DNA from: Arthrobacter ruber
Lineage (GTDB): Bacteria; Actinomycetota; Actinomycetes; Actinomycetales; Micrococcaceae
DNA length: 64,000 nt
Direction: 5' to 3'
Assembly: GCF_002954225.1 (NCBI RefSeq)
Contig: NZ_PPTH01000012.1
Location: 160,579 to 224,578 of the forward strand
The position numbers and the translations under genes were made by a program. The notes beneath the pieces were generated by a model. That model searched no databases, had not been told where the DNA came from, and saw nothing but the letters and a program-made list of their open reading frames with translations. Shown here piece after piece: positions 43,175 through 54,800 of the stretch (position 1 is its first letter; each line of letters begins with the position of its first letter).

Positions 43175-44113
43175 GTGTGCGGCGAAGGCACGAGCGGCAA
43201 GCAGGACCTCAACGAGCCAGGACTCTCGGAAGTCACCCTCATCGCGCCGCAGGGCCAGCTCATTGCGAGCTACTGCGTCAAAGCCGGTTCCTCCAAGCAG
43301 GGCAACGGCCCCGAGACCGTCGTCCTGCCTGTGCCTCAGTCACAGGTGACGATCAGCCACTCAAGCGGCAAGGACATCTCCCACTACTCCTACACGTCGG
43401 TTCCCACGGCGGTCGTCGGCTCTCCCGTCCCGGAGGGCCCTGAGCTACCTGAGGTCCCCACCCCGGGAACCCCTGAGGTACCCGAGACGCCGAAAACTCC
43501 TGAGGTACCTACCCCGGAGGCTCCCGCGACCCCCGCGGTGCCGGCTCCGGAGCTTCCCGAGACCCCCGCGGTGCCGGCTCCCGAGCCTCCCCAAGACGAG
43601 AATCCTGTCGAACAGGAGACCCCGGCCGGGGAGCTCCCTGTCGACGGGACTCCTGTCGTCGTCGCGCCTGTCGAGGTGGAAGTCCCCGTGACAGTGGACA
43701 TGCCCATCACACCCGTCATCGTGGACACCCCCGACAACGTTCTCCCGGTGCTCGACCATCAAGCGGTCGGTGTCTACTACGAGAACTGTGCGGAGGTTCG
43801 GGACGTGCTGGGCCGCGCCATCCTCCTGGGTGAGGAGGGCTTCCGTGCCGGGCTGGACCGGGACAGCGACGGTGTCGGCTGCGAGCTCGACACGGACGGC
43901 GACCGGACCCACGAGGGCGCCGAGAACACCGTCGGCAACAGTGGACCTCTCATGACCGACGAGGACGAGGCCACCGTCGGCACACAGCAGCTGGCCTCCA
44001 CGGGCACCGGCGAGAGCACGAGAATCGCCGGCGGTATCGGTGCCGGCCTCCTGGCCCTCGGTGCCGGTACGGTCCTCGCAGGTCGTGGCCGTCACCGTGC
44101 CATCAAGGCATAG
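43175..44113 (+). CDS. LAxTG-anchored wall protein with Excalibur domain, 5' end unresolved
   Basis: The domain LIAPQGQLIASYCVKAGSS to GKDISHYSYT matches a motif common in actinobacterial wall proteins. A Pro-rich repeat stalk follows (PEVPTPGTPEVPETP, PAVPAPELPETP). An Excalibur calcium-binding region (YYENCAEVRDVLGRA, LDRDSDGVGCE) comes next, then LASTG, a helix and a basic tail (RGRHRAIKA), a sortase sorting signal of the LAxTG type. GTG 43175 would give no signal peptide, so the true start is lost, non-canonical or frameshifted. Confidence 0.75.
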   Translation: MCGEGTSGKQDLNEPGLSEVTLIAPQGQLIASYCVKAGSSKQGNGPETVVLPVPQSQVTISHSSGKDISHYSYTSVPTAVVGSPVPEGPELPEVPTPGTPEVPETPKTPEVPTPEAPATPAVPAPELPETPAVPAPEPPQDENPVEQETPAGELPVDGTPVVVAPVEVEVPVTVDMPITPVIVDTPDNVLPVLDHQAVGVYYENCAEVRDVLGRAILLGEEGFRAGLDRDSDGVGCELDTDGDRTHEGAENTVGNSGPLMTDEDEATVGTQQLASTGTGESTRIAGGIGAGLLALGAGTVLAGRGRHRAIKA

Positions 44114-44134
44114 CACGAGTCAGTAGCACGGGAA

Positions 44135-44160
44135 GGGGCCGGCTCCAACGGGCCGGCTCC
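44135..44160 (+). terminator. Probable terminator of the wall-protein gene
   Basis: GGGGCCGG (44135-44142) pairs with CCGGCTCC (44153-44160), with one G-T pair, 22 bases after the stop. The sequence is also a direct repeat of GGGCCGGCTCC. Confidence 0.5.
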
Positions 44161-44368
44161 TCCCCCGCCGACGTCGACAGAACGTCATCCTTCGCCGATA
44201 GCCCCAGTACCAGGCGCTCGTCGTCCCCGTGACGCGCCAACGGCCCCCGGAGTGCTCGCGCGACAATCCCAGCGGCCGGCGCCAGGGCCCGAGCCATGAC
44301 CCGCTTCGACCGGTAGCATCCCCCTACGGTAGGCATCCACCAGTGCCCGATACGTAAGGGAGAAACAG

Positions 44369-44764
44369 ATGGACATGAAGCTCGAGCTGGTACCGATCGC
44401 CGTCACCGACGTCGACCGTGCGAAGGCGTTCTACACGACTCAACTCGGATTCACTGAGGACGTGGATGTGCGACCGACCGACGGCCTGCGGGTGGTGCAG
44501 GTCACCCCGCCCGGGTCGGCGTGCTCGATAGGCTTCGGTTTCGGCGCGTCGATGTACGACGACATCGAACCTGGCGCGGTCAGGAACCTGCACCTGGTGG
44601 TCGACGACATCGACCGGGCATGTGCGGAACTGGCTGCCCGTGGGGTCGAGGTCTCCCCGGTGGTCGATGTCGGAGGAGGAGTCAAATACGCGTGGATCAG
44701 CGATCCGGACGGCAACACCCTGGCGCTCCAGGAGATGCCATGGCGGACGGGAGACCGCTTCTGA
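44369..44764 (+). CDS. VOC-superfamily (glyoxalase-like) protein
   Basis: 131 residues with GGGAGA upstream of the ATG. Paired beta-alpha-beta units: LELVPIAVTDVDRAKAFYT with GFTEDVDV, then NLHLVVDDIDRACAELAARG and WISDPDGNTLALQE ending in the metal Glu. The family includes glyoxalases, dioxygenases and antibiotic-binding proteins; this one cannot be assigned. Confidence 0.88.
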   Translation: MDMKLELVPIAVTDVDRAKAFYTTQLGFTEDVDVRPTDGLRVVQVTPPGSACSIGFGFGASMYDDIEPGAVRNLHLVVDDIDRACAELAARGVEVSPVVDVGGGVKYAWISDPDGNTLALQEMPWRTGDRF

Positions 44765-44839
44765 CGGCCCCCGAATCACAGGGCAGGTGTCAGCGCGGGC
44801 TTCCACGGGATGCCGGCGAACGTCACGGGACCCCACTGT

Positions 44840-45538
44840 TCAAGGTCGCTCGAGGTAACGCTCGCGGGTGGGCCGGTCCAGCTTCTCGATCGCGGCACGC
44901 ACGGCCGTCCGCGACATCTTCTCCGCATATTCGTCGAGATGCACGAGCAGCCGGGCTCGATCGACGTCGCCGACATAGCGCAGCATCCAGCCGACTCCCT
45001 TCTGGACGAACTCCTCGCCATCATCGGCGAGGAGCGCGGCAATCCTCAGAGTGTCGTCGGTCTCGTCGCGCCTGAGATAGGCGGCGGTGGCGACTATTGC
45101 GCTGCGTCGCTCGGGCCAGAAGTCGGATCGCGCCAGGTCGTAGAGCGGTGTCCGCGGCTTGTCCAGAAGCCAGTGCCCGAGTACCTGATGAGCACCAAGA
45201 TCGACCAGATCCCAGGTGTTGATCCGGTCGTGCCGCCGGAGATACAGCTCGTACAGTTCCTGGCGCCGATCAGAGGTGACCTTCTTCGCCGTTGCCGATT
45301 TACCCATGATGGAGCAGGCGCCTACCCGCACTTCGTGCGTCGAACTCTCGAGCAGCGCTTCGAGCTCCGCCACGGGCATGGACAGGGCAGTCCTGGCCAG
45401 GTTGAACACATCACCCATCCGAACGCCGATGAGCGAGTCGTCGCCGGGGAAGAACCGCTCGTACTTGATCCGCTGTTCCTCGGTGGCCATCGAACGCAGC
45501 GAGGCCTCGGAGTCAGTGGCAGTTCTCTCCGAAGTCAT
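44840..45538 (-). CDS. AlkD-like DNA alkylation repair protein
   Basis: 232 residues of paired HEAT-like helices. Features: RIKYERFFPGDDSLIGVRM, VRVGACSIMGKSA, NTWDLVDLGAHQVLGHWL, FWPERRSAIVAT, and FVQKGVGWMLRYVGD near the end. This matches the AlkC/AlkD family, which removes alkylated bases without base flipping. The conserved W-D-L-V-D segment carries the catalytic Asp. It stands alone. Confidence 0.88.
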   Translation of the reverse strand: MTSERTATDSEASLRSMATEEQRIKYERFFPGDDSLIGVRMGDVFNLARTALSMPVAELEALLESSTHEVRVGACSIMGKSATAKKVTSDRRQELYELYLRRHDRINTWDLVDLGAHQVLGHWLLDKPRTPLYDLARSDFWPERRSAIVATAAYLRRDETDDTLRIAALLADDGEEFVQKGVGWMLRYVGDVDRARLLVHLDEYAEKMSRTAVRAAIEKLDRPTRERYLERP

Positions 45539-45678
45539 CGTTGCTCCCGACTGCCGTCAGCCGTTCCGTGCGTGTGCGGGACTGCTCATCCTCGTTGATG
45601 GCGCGTCAGCCACCGCGGATGCCATGCAGAAACGTTCGCAGCAGACGATGACGGGACCAACCGACACAGTGGCCGGGC

Positions 45679-46173
45679 TCATCCTGACGCGTCGACGGGC
45701 GGCAGAACAATGGTTTCACCCTCGATGACGTGCAGGGCGCCGTGGGAGACGAGTACTGGGCAATGGGCTCGCTCCGCCAATGCGGAGCTGACGGACCCGA
45801 GGAGCAGTCCGGCGAACCCGCCGTGGCCGCGGGAGCCGACGACGACCATCGAGGCATGCCTGCTCTGCTGGATGAGGACCTCCACGGCAAGGCCACGCAC
45901 AACCTGCTGTTCGATGGGGTGGGGGGCTCCATTGGGAAACGCGTCGGTCACGGCCTGGTCCAGGGCCTGGCGAGCGAGCGCTTCGTAATCGTGTTCCGGC
46001 GGGGGCGAGTACCGGCCGAAGGCGATGGGGTGCTGCCAAACCGCGAGAGCGCGTATGGTGTCGCCGGCAAGAGGCATGAGACTCACCGCGAGGTGCAGAG
46101 CGGCGATCGAGGATGGGGAACCATCGACACCGACGACGATGACGCGGGACTGTGAGGTGGAGGATGCATCCAT
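45679..46173 (-). CDS. Universal stress protein
   Basis: 164 residues, one UspA domain: VIVVGVDGSPSSIAALHLAV at the start and VVVGSRGHGGFAGLLLGSVS near the end, which is the ATP-binding G-x2-G-x9-G(S/T) loop. It is probably an ATP-binding stress or dormancy protein of the cytoplasm. Followed by no partner gene. Confidence 0.93.
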   Translation of the reverse strand: MDASSTSQSRVIVVGVDGSPSSIAALHLAVSLMPLAGDTIRALAVWQHPIAFGRYSPPPEHDYEALARQALDQAVTDAFPNGAPHPIEQQVVRGLAVEVLIQQSRHASMVVVGSRGHGGFAGLLLGSVSSALAERAHCPVLVSHGALHVIEGETIVLPPVDASG

Positions 46174-46348
46174 GACGGCTCCTTCGCTGGTGAGATGCTG
46201 CTCCCTATAAGTGTCGCTGGGTACGGTTCGAACAGGTAGGGCCGGAGCCGGATGCGACTACTTCATGATTCCGAAGCCACTCCGGTAGTGTTTATTTCGC
46301 CTCATGAAGCGGGGCGCCATGGTTTCTACCGCGAAAATGAGGTCCCTT

Positions 46349-46615
46349 GTGAGTGATAGCAGCAGGTTGGATCCGGGACAGGCCTTCCCTGAGGATCTGA
46401 CGTCGATCGACCGGGACGATCTGGACATCCTGAACAGTAGGAATCACCGCTCAAGAGATGACCAGTACATTCGCAACGGTGACGTGGATGCGGAGACCGA
46501 GGGTCAGCACCACGAGCTGCGAGAGGAACTGGACCGCAGGCAGGCGATCCGCGACACCCCCGTCCCGGCCGATGATGTAGCCGCTGACGCCGGCAGCGAG
46601 GCCAAGGAAGCCTGA
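46349..46615 (+). CDS. Small acidic hypothetical protein, 88 aa
   Basis: GTG 46349 with GAGG eight bases upstream; ATG 46304 is in frame but less supported. Very hydrophilic: DLTSIDRDDLDILNSRNHRS and RDDQYIRNGDVDAE, ending VAADAGSEAKEA. Likely disordered or helical. A strong terminator follows at 46756. Confidence 0.6.
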   Translation: MSDSSRLDPGQAFPEDLTSIDRDDLDILNSRNHRSRDDQYIRNGDVDAETEGQHHELREELDRRQAIRDTPVPADDVAADAGSEAKEA

Positions 46616-46755
46616 CCTCTCCTCCAGGGTCTTGACCATCTGCTCACGGCGGCTGGGACGACGCCCAGGATCTGGCCATCGACCAGAGCGATGCCCGTCT
46701 CGAGCTGAACGCGCAGCGCACCGACTGCCGAGCAACACCGGCAGGCTTGCAGCAG

Positions 46756-46791
46756 GAAGCCCCGCATCCCCCCAAGGGGCTGCGGGGCTTC
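46756..46791. terminator. Bidirectional terminator between convergent genes
   Basis: GAAGCCCCGCA (46756-46766) and TGCGGGGCTTC (46781-46791) form an 11-bp perfect stem, with CCCC/GGGG pairing inside. Confidence 0.8.
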
Positions 46792-46895
46792 TCCGTGCCG
46801 CAGTGTTGTCCGGGAGAAAGGTCCTCCTCGACCTGGACGGAGCCCGGTGCGTCCCCTCAGCCGGCCCGCTGAACTTCACCGCGCGAGTACGGGGA

Positions 46896-47537
46896 TCAGT
46901 AGGGATGTCCCGCCGATTCCTTCAGCGCCAGGCACAGATCCACCACACCCCTGGCGGTGTTTTTCAGGATCTCGGTCGATTCGGGTTCGATGGCGGTCTC
47001 ATCATCGGTGAGAACTGTCCTGATGGTCACTTTGCCGTGCTCGAAGTAGCTGAACGCAGGGAGGCCGGCTGCGATCAGGGCCGCACCATCGGTCTCACTG
47101 ACGGGGTAGACGACAGCGGGCCCCCCGATCTTCTCTACGACGGTCAAGCCGTCGGCCGAGATGTAGATATTGGCCGGTCCCGAGTTGTCGAGTTCGTCAA
47201 GGAAGCCGCCGTCCGGGAGGTCACCGCCGGGTGCGGCTATCACGTCCGTGGTCAGTTCACCCCGGACCTTGATCACCGTCGTCCCATCGCGCTTCACCCG
47301 GACTTTCTCGTACAGGTCCTGTACGTCTCCGGCCTTCAGGGTGATCGTGGTGCCGCACGCAGGAAACACGACATCCTCGTAGTACCAGGCAGGCGCTGGC
47401 TGGTAACCGTCGGTCTCGGCGGGCGGCCAGGGGGCGGGGGTTTCCTCTTCGTCGTGGGCTGTGGCCGCCGACGCCGACCCGGCGACGAGGGACAGCGTGG
47501 CGAGGAGGGAGAGGCACAGCTTCTTCTGACTGTTCAT
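46896..47537 (-). CDS. Secreted protein of unknown function, 213 aa
   Basis: MNSQKKLCLSLLATLSLVAG then SASAATAHD is a classic signal peptide with cleavage near residue 27. The mature protein starts with a Pro/Glu-rich stretch followed by a beta-rich domain (CGTTITLKAGDVQDLYEKVR, VRGELTTDVIAAPGG, IYISADGLTVVEKIGGP). Two cysteines only. The layout is typical of small secreted actinobacterial proteins of unknown role. Confidence 0.75.
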   Translation of the reverse strand: MNSQKKLCLSLLATLSLVAGSASAATAHDEEETPAPWPPAETDGYQPAPAWYYEDVVFPACGTTITLKAGDVQDLYEKVRVKRDGTTVIKVRGELTTDVIAAPGGDLPDGGFLDELDNSGPANIYISADGLTVVEKIGGPAVVYPVSETDGAALIAAGLPAFSYFEHGKVTIRTVLTDDETAIEPESTEILKNTARGVVDLCLALKESAGHPY

Positions 47538-47920
47538 TTCAGGCTCCTGAGTTCGGCAGGAGCCCGGTTGCCGCGGATCCTGCCCCGATAAGCAATGGAT
47601 GCCGTGAAGGCGACGGGTCCGACGACGGGACCGGCATTGCCGTGTCCGTCAGTCCGGGCGCACATCGCGAAAAACTACGCCCGCTCCATCAGGCAGTCAA
47701 GAGAATGCGGGGTCGGGCGACTACCCCATCTGATCCCGATGTTGCACGAAGCGAAGTTATCGGCGTAAGGAGAGCTTGGCGGCTGCCGAGCTTTCCGATG
47801 CGAGATCGGTCGGTGGTCGTGCTCGACGCGACGACGAAGCCTCAGGCCGGTCTGGTGGCGGGCCCCGATCCTGGCGTCCCGGCGTCCCATGCGGCGTCCG
47901 ATCCGGTTCGACTCCCTGGG
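47538..47920. other. Gap between secreted-protein gene and tRNA
   Basis: About 380 bp without a convincing gene. Holds the hairpin at 47769-47796 and the promoter of the secreted-protein gene. Confidence 0.45.
47769..47796 (-). terminator. Probable terminator of the tRNA gene
   Basis: GGAGAGCTTGGC (47769-47780) pairs with GCCGAGCTTTCC (47785-47796) through ten Watson-Crick and two G-T pairs, with a four-base loop, about 125 bases after the tRNA. Confidence 0.4.
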
Positions 47921-48002
47921 TGCCCGAAGTGGGACTCGAACCCACACACCTCTCGATACTGCATTTTGAGTGCAGCGCGTCTGCCAATTCCGCCATTCGG
48001 GC
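47921..48002 (-). tRNA. tRNA-Leu (CAA anticodon)
   Basis: On the minus strand the acceptor arms GCCCGAA and TTCGGGC pair perfectly. The anticodon arm is CTGCA-CTCAAAA-TGCAG, so the anticodon is CAA and the codon UUG. A long variable arm follows (class II), then GTGGG-TTCGAGT-CCCAC as the T arm. The CCA end is not encoded. Confidence 0.95.
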
Positions 48003-48148
48003 CGTCCGCGCCGCGGCCGCAGGTGAGAAAGCTGACTTCCGCCTCCGCCGGTGCGCGAATCCACTCTACATGCCGATAGTCTGTTTCCGGGAACGGGAGC
48101 ACGCCGTCCACGGACCCGTCTGAACGCCATCGTGATCAAGGAGCAACT

Positions 48149-48751
48149 GTGTCTGAACCCACCGAATCCACGCCCGCCGGACCCGCTCGCCGGGTCATCG
48201 TGGCCGAGGACGAGACGCTCATCCGACTCGACATCATCGAGATCCTGCGGGGGGAAGGCTACGAGGTCGTGGCGGAGGCCGACAACGGGGAGAAGGCCGT
48301 GGCGCTCGCCGAAGAGCACAAGCCGGACCTCGTGCTCATGGACGTGAAGATGCCCGTCATGGACGGCATCACTGCCGCAGAGCAGATCGTCAAGGCCCGG
48401 ATCGCTCCCGTGGTGCTGCTCACGGCCTTCAGCCAGAAGGAACTCATCGAGCGCGCACGCGACGCCGGTGCTATGGCGTACGTCGTCAAGCCCTTCACGC
48501 CCGCGGACCTCATCCCGGCGATCGAGATCGCGATGTCGCGTTACGAGGAGATCAAGGCCCTGGAGGCCGAGGTATCCGATCTGCAGGAGCAGTTCGCGAC
48601 GCGCAAGCTGGTGGAACGCGCGAAGAGCCTCCTGACCACCAAGATGGGCCTCACCGAGCCCGAGGCCTTCCGCTGGATCCAGAAGACCTCCATGGACCGC
48701 CGCCTGAGCATGCGCGAGGTCGCCGAGACCATCATCAACCAGGTCAACTGA
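48149..48751 (+). CDS. pdtaR: ANTAR-domain response regulator (PdtaR-like)
   Basis: 200 residues from GTG 48149 with AAGGAG upstream. The receiver domain has VIVAEDETLIR, the phosphorylated Asp in LVLMDVKMP and the Lys in YVVKPF. A coiled linker (EEIKALEAEVSDLQEQFATR) leads to the ANTAR domain KLVERAKSLLTTKMGLTEPE and FRWIQKTSMDRRLSMREVAE. ANTAR regulators bind hairpins in mRNA and prevent termination. In mycobacteria the partner is the kinase PdtaS, encoded elsewhere. It is the usual neighbour of pyk in this group. Confidence 0.93.
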   Translation: MSEPTESTPAGPARRVIVAEDETLIRLDIIEILRGEGYEVVAEADNGEKAVALAEEHKPDLVLMDVKMPVMDGITAAEQIVKARIAPVVLLTAFSQKELIERARDAGAMAYVVKPFTPADLIPAIEIAMSRYEEIKALEAEVSDLQEQFATRKLVERAKSLLTTKMGLTEPEAFRWIQKTSMDRRLSMREVAETIINQVN

Positions 48752-48788
48752 GAAGCGCATCCACCGGCGCGCAAACGCCGGGAACGAA

Positions 48789-48826
48789 CAGGAAGACCCC
48801 CACCCTTCCAGGTGGGGGTCTTCCTG
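48789..48826. terminator. Bidirectional terminator between pdtaR and pyk
   Basis: CAGGAAGACCCCCACC and GGTGGGGGTCTTCCTG form a perfect 16-bp stem with the loop CTTCCA, serving both convergent genes. Confidence 0.9.
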
Positions 48827-48841
48827 TCGACCATGGAGAAA

Positions 48842-50332
48842 CTACTTCTTCTTGACCGGCCAGGGACCGACGCCCTCCTTGATGTAGGAGGTGTGGCCAT
48901 CCGGAAGCTGCCCGGCGTCGGTGATGTCACCGACCCGGTGCACCTTGATGGAGTTGGTCGAGCCGGCCTGTCCGGGAGGGGACCCGGCGGCGATGACCAC
49001 GAGGTCGTCCACCTCGACGAGGCCCTGCTCGAACAGCACCTTGTCCACCTGGGCCGTCATCTCGTCGGTGTGCGCGACGAACTCGACGAGCTTCGGCTGG
49101 ATACCCCAGATGAGGGACATGGCGTTCAGCGTCGACTGCACCGGGGTGAAGGCGAAGACGGGTTTCTTGGGGCGCAGGCGGGACAGCCGGCGCGCGGAGT
49201 CACCGGACTGGGTGAACGTGCAGATGTACTTGGCGTCCAACTGGTCGGAGATCTCGACGGCGGCACGCGTGATGGCTCCACCGCGGGTCTTCGGCTTGCT
49301 GCCCAGGGGCGGCACTCGCTCGAGGCCGTGACGCTCGGTGGACTCGATGATGTCAGCCATGGTGCGCACGGTCTCGATCGGGTACTTCCCGACGCTCGTC
49401 TCGCCCGAGAGCATGACGGCGTCCGCGCCGTCGAGTACTGCGTTGGCGCAGTCGGAGGCCTCCGCGCGCGTAGGGCGGGGGTTGTCGATCATGGACTCGA
49501 GCACCTGCGTGGCCACGATGACAGGCTTGGCCCAGCGCCGCGCGAGCTCGACGGCGCGCTTCTGCACGATCGGGACGTCCTGCAGCGGCAGTTCGACTCC
49601 GAGGTCGCCACGCGCCACCATGATGGCGTCGAACGCATCGATGATCTCCTCGAGGGCGTCCACGGCCTGCGGCTTCTCGATCTTGGCGATCACCGGGACG
49701 CGGCGGCCCTCCTCGTCCATGATCTCGTGGACGCGCTTGACGTCACCGGCGTCGCGCACGAAGGACAGGGCGACCATGTCGACGCCGGTGCGGATGGCCC
49801 AGCGGAGGTCCTCCTCGTCCTTGTCGCTGAGGGCGGGGACATTCACGGCGACACCCGGCAGGTTGATGCCCTTGTTGTTGGACACCATGCCGCCGACGAC
49901 GACCTCGGTGGTGACACTCGTGTCGTCGACCGCCGTGGCGCGCAGGGACACCTTCCCGTCGTCGATGAGGAGCAGGTCGCCGACGTTGACGTCCTGGGGC
50001 AGTCCCTTGAACGTGGTGGAGGAGATCTCCTGCGTCCCCTCGATGTCATCGACGGTGATGGTGAAGACGTCGCCCGGGGCGAGGGCGTGCGGGCCGTCGC
50101 TGAAACGTCCCAGGCGGATCTTCGGGCCCTGGAGGTCGGCGAAGATGCCGACGGGCTTGCCGAGCTCCTGCGCGGCCCGGCGGACGTTCTCATAGGTGTT
50201 GCTGTGCACGGTGTAGTCGCCGTGGCTCATGTTCATCCGGGCCACGTCGACGCCCGCCTCGAGCACGGCCAGGGTGTTCTCGTAGCTCGCAATTGCGGGA
50301 CCGAATGTTGCAACGATTTTTGCGCGTCTCAT
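48842..50332 (-). CDS. pyk: Pyruvate kinase
   Basis: 496 residues. Features in order: RRAKIVATFGPA, GVDVARMNMSHGD, FADLQGPKIRLG, DLLLIDDGKVSL, the B domain, the active-site signature VIAKIEKPQAVDALEEI with the catalytic Lys, MVARGDLGVELPLQ, VATQVLESMI, LSGETSVGKYP, and a C-terminal regulatory domain. It makes pyruvate and ATP from phosphoenolpyruvate and ADP. Single gene before the gltBD operon. Confidence 0.98.
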   Translation of the reverse strand: MRRAKIVATFGPAIASYENTLAVLEAGVDVARMNMSHGDYTVHSNTYENVRRAAQELGKPVGIFADLQGPKIRLGRFSDGPHALAPGDVFTITVDDIEGTQEISSTTFKGLPQDVNVGDLLLIDDGKVSLRATAVDDTSVTTEVVVGGMVSNNKGINLPGVAVNVPALSDKDEEDLRWAIRTGVDMVALSFVRDAGDVKRVHEIMDEEGRRVPVIAKIEKPQAVDALEEIIDAFDAIMVARGDLGVELPLQDVPIVQKRAVELARRWAKPVIVATQVLESMIDNPRPTRAEASDCANAVLDGADAVMLSGETSVGKYPIETVRTMADIIESTERHGLERVPPLGSKPKTRGGAITRAAVEISDQLDAKYICTFTQSGDSARRLSRLRPKKPVFAFTPVQSTLNAMSLIWGIQPKLVEFVAHTDEMTAQVDKVLFEQGLVEVDDLVVIAAGSPPGQAGSTNSIKVHRVGDITDAGQLPDGHTSYIKEGVGPWPVKKK

Positions 50333-50381
50333 AAACCTAGCCTAGTCGTGTTGGGGTAGAAGGTGTGGTGGAAGGGGCCAG

Positions 50382-51831
<1,450 letters not shown>

Positions 51832-51839
<8 letters not shown>

Positions 51840-54800
51840 CGGTTACCTCCAGGATCTTGGTCCACGCCTCGGCACCGTCGGGATCGAGTCCCTGCTCGAC
51901 GGCGGTGGCGCGGGCGCCCAGGACCGCGGCGTAGTCGCGCGGCAGGACCTTCGTGAATCGCTCGACGGTGTCCTCGAAGGACTCGAGCAGGCTTTCGGCG
52001 AGAGTGGACTCGGTCTCCTCGACGTGCTGGATCAGCAGGCGTCGCACGATCTCGACGTCCTCGGCGTCGAGCCCCACGAGCAGGAGCTCGCCGTTCTCGA
52101 GGCTTTGTTTGTTGACGCGGGCGCGGTCGAGGTCCAGCACGAACGCGGTGCCACCGGACATGCCCGCGCCGAAGTTCCGGCCCGTGCGGCCGAGGATCAG
52201 CGCCTGGCCGCCGGTCATGTACTCGCAGCCGTGGTCGCCGATGCCCTCGGCGACGGCCGTGGCACCGGAGTTGCGCACGAGGAACCGCTCCCCCACCTGG
52301 CCGCGCAGGAACATCTCGCCGCTCGTGGCGCCGTAGCCGATGACGTTGCCGGCGATCACGTTGCGCTCCGCGCGGAACACGTTGGTGCGGTCCGGGCGCA
52401 CGATGATGCGCCCGCCGGACAGTCCCTTGCCCACGTAGTCATTGGAGTCGCCGAGCAGCCGCAGCGTGATGCCCGCGGGCAGGAAGGCCCCGAGCGACTG
52501 CCCCGCTTGGCCCGTCAGCGTGACGTCGATGGTGTCCGTCGCGAGCGTGTCGAGCCCGAAGGTACGCGTGACCTCGTGGCCCAGCATGGTGCCGACCGAG
52601 CGGTCCGTGTTGACGACGTCGACCGAGATCCGGACGGGCGAGCGGTGGTGCAGCGCGTCGGCGCTCATCTCGATGAGCTTGTTGTCGAAGTGCTGGTCCA
52701 GCTCGTGGTTCTGCGGGAGCATGTTGCGCATCGGCTCGCCGGAATCGAACTCGTTACCGCGCAGGATCGGGTCGAGGTCCAGGCCGTCGGCCTTCCAGTG
52801 CTCGATCGCCTCGCGTGCATCGAGCAGCTCGCTGTGGCCGATGGCCTCCTCGAGCGTCCTGAAGCCGAGCTCGGCGAGGATCTCGCGGACCTCCTCGGCG
52901 ATGAACTCGAAGAAGTTCACCACGAACTCCGGCTTGCCCGTGAAGCGGCTGCGGAGCTCGGGGTTCTGCGTGGCGACGCCGACCGGGCAGGTGTCGAGGT
53001 GGCAGACACGCATCATGATGCAGCCGGACACCACGAGCGGTGCCGTCGCGAAGCCGAACTCCTCGCCACCGAGGAGAGCGGCGATCACGACGTCGCGCCC
53101 GGTCTTCAGCTGACCGTCCACCTGGACGACCACGCGGTCCCGGAGGCCGTTGAGCATGAGCGTCTGCTGCGTCTCGGCGAGCCCCAGCTCCCAGGGGATG
53201 CCCGCGTGCTTGAGGGAGTTCAGCGGGCTCGCGCCCGTGCCGCCGTCGTGGCCGGAGACGAGCACGACGTCGGCCTTGGCCTTCGTGACGCCCGCGGCGA
53301 CCGTGCCGATGCCCACCTCGGACACGAGCTTCACGTGGACGCGCGCCCTCGGGTTGGACCGCTTGAGGTCGTAGATGAGCTGCGCGAGGTCCTCGATGGA
53401 ATAGATGTCGTGGTGCGGCGGCGGGGAGATGAGGGCGACACCGGGCGTGGAGTGCCTTGTCCGGGCGATCCACGGGTAGACCTTCTGGCTCATGAGCTGT
53501 CCGCCCTCGCCGGGCTTGGCTCCCTGCGCCATCTTGATCTGGATGTCGTCGGCGTTGGTCAGGTAGAGGCTCGTGACGCCGAACCGACCGGAGGCCACCT
53601 GCTTGATGGCGGACCTCCGCTCAGGATCCATCAGGCGCTCCACGTCCTCGCCGCCCTCGCCCGTGTTGGACTTCCCGCCGAGGCGGTTCATCGCGATCGC
53701 GAGGGTCTCGTGGGCTTCCTGGGAGATGGAGCCATAGCTCATCGCCCCGGTGGAGAACCGCTTGACGATGGACGAGACGGGCTCCACCTCGTCGATGGAG
53801 ATCGGCTCGCGTGCGTCACCGCGGAGCTTCAGCAGCCCGCGGAGCGTCATGAGGTCCTTCGACTGGTCGTCCACGCCCTGGGTGTACGCCTTGAAGATGT
53901 CGTACCGGCGCTCCCGCGTGGCGTGCTGCAGGCGGAAGACCGTCTCGGGGTTGAACAGGTGCGGCGGGCCCTCGCGGCGCCACTGGTACTCCCCGCCGTT
54001 GTCGAGGCCGCGGTGCGGATCCTCGATGCCGTCCTGAGGGTACGCGCTCTCGTGACGCGCCGCGGTCTCGGCCGCGACGACGTCGAGCCCCACGCCGCCG
54101 AGCTGCGTCTGCGTGCCGTGGAAGTACTCGTCCACGAGTTCCTGCGACAGGCCGAGCGCCTCGAAGGTCTGGGCGCCGCAGTAGGAGCTGACCGTGGAGA
54201 TGCCCATCTTGGACATGATCTTCAGGACGCCCTTGCCGAGGCCCTTGATGAGGTGCGCAACGGCCTTCTCGGCGGTGACACCGGTGATGTCCCCGTTGCG
54301 GACCAATTCCTCGCAGCTCTCCATGGCCAGGTAGGGGTTGACCGCGGACGCGCCGTAGCCGATCAGAACGGCGACATGGTGGACCTCGCGCACGTCGCCG
54401 GCCTCGACCACCAGGGAGGTCTTGGTGCGGTTGGCACTGCGCAGCAGGTGGTGGTGCACGGCACTCGTCAGGAGCAGCGACGGGATGGGCGCCCACTGGG
54501 CGTTGGAGTCGCGGTCGGAGAGCACCACGTACTCGACCCCGCGGTTGAGCGCGCTGGAGACCTGCTCGCAGATCTCCGCGAGCCGGGCGCGCAGGGCAGC
54601 CTCGCCGCCGTCGTGCCGGTACAGTCCGCGCACCCGGACGGTGAGGCGGTCACCGTCGTCGGTCTCGAGGTTGGCGATCTTGGCCAGCTCGTCGTTGGTG
54701 ATGACGGGGAACTTCAGCGCGATCTGCTTGGAGCGCACCTGCCCGGTGGAGAGCAGGTTGCCGTCGGGGCCGATCGTGACGCCCATGGAGGTCACGAGCT

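Noticed and set aside
42990..43290. Minus-strand frame reading LLDRFGPVGWDKRRGDYTTT opposite the wall-protein gene
   Set aside because: It is coherent-looking but has no start or known motif and lies opposite a region with a recognisable wall-protein motif (YCVKAGS, ISHYSYT). High-GC antisense frames often look this good.
43440..43600. Tandem repeats in the wall protein as a CRISPR or satellite
   Set aside because: They are in-frame Pro/Glu/Val codon repeats of a stalk region, not spaced DNA repeats.
48812..50359. A 515-codon plus-strand frame opposite pyk
   Set aside because: Same reason: an exact antisense shadow of a certain gene.
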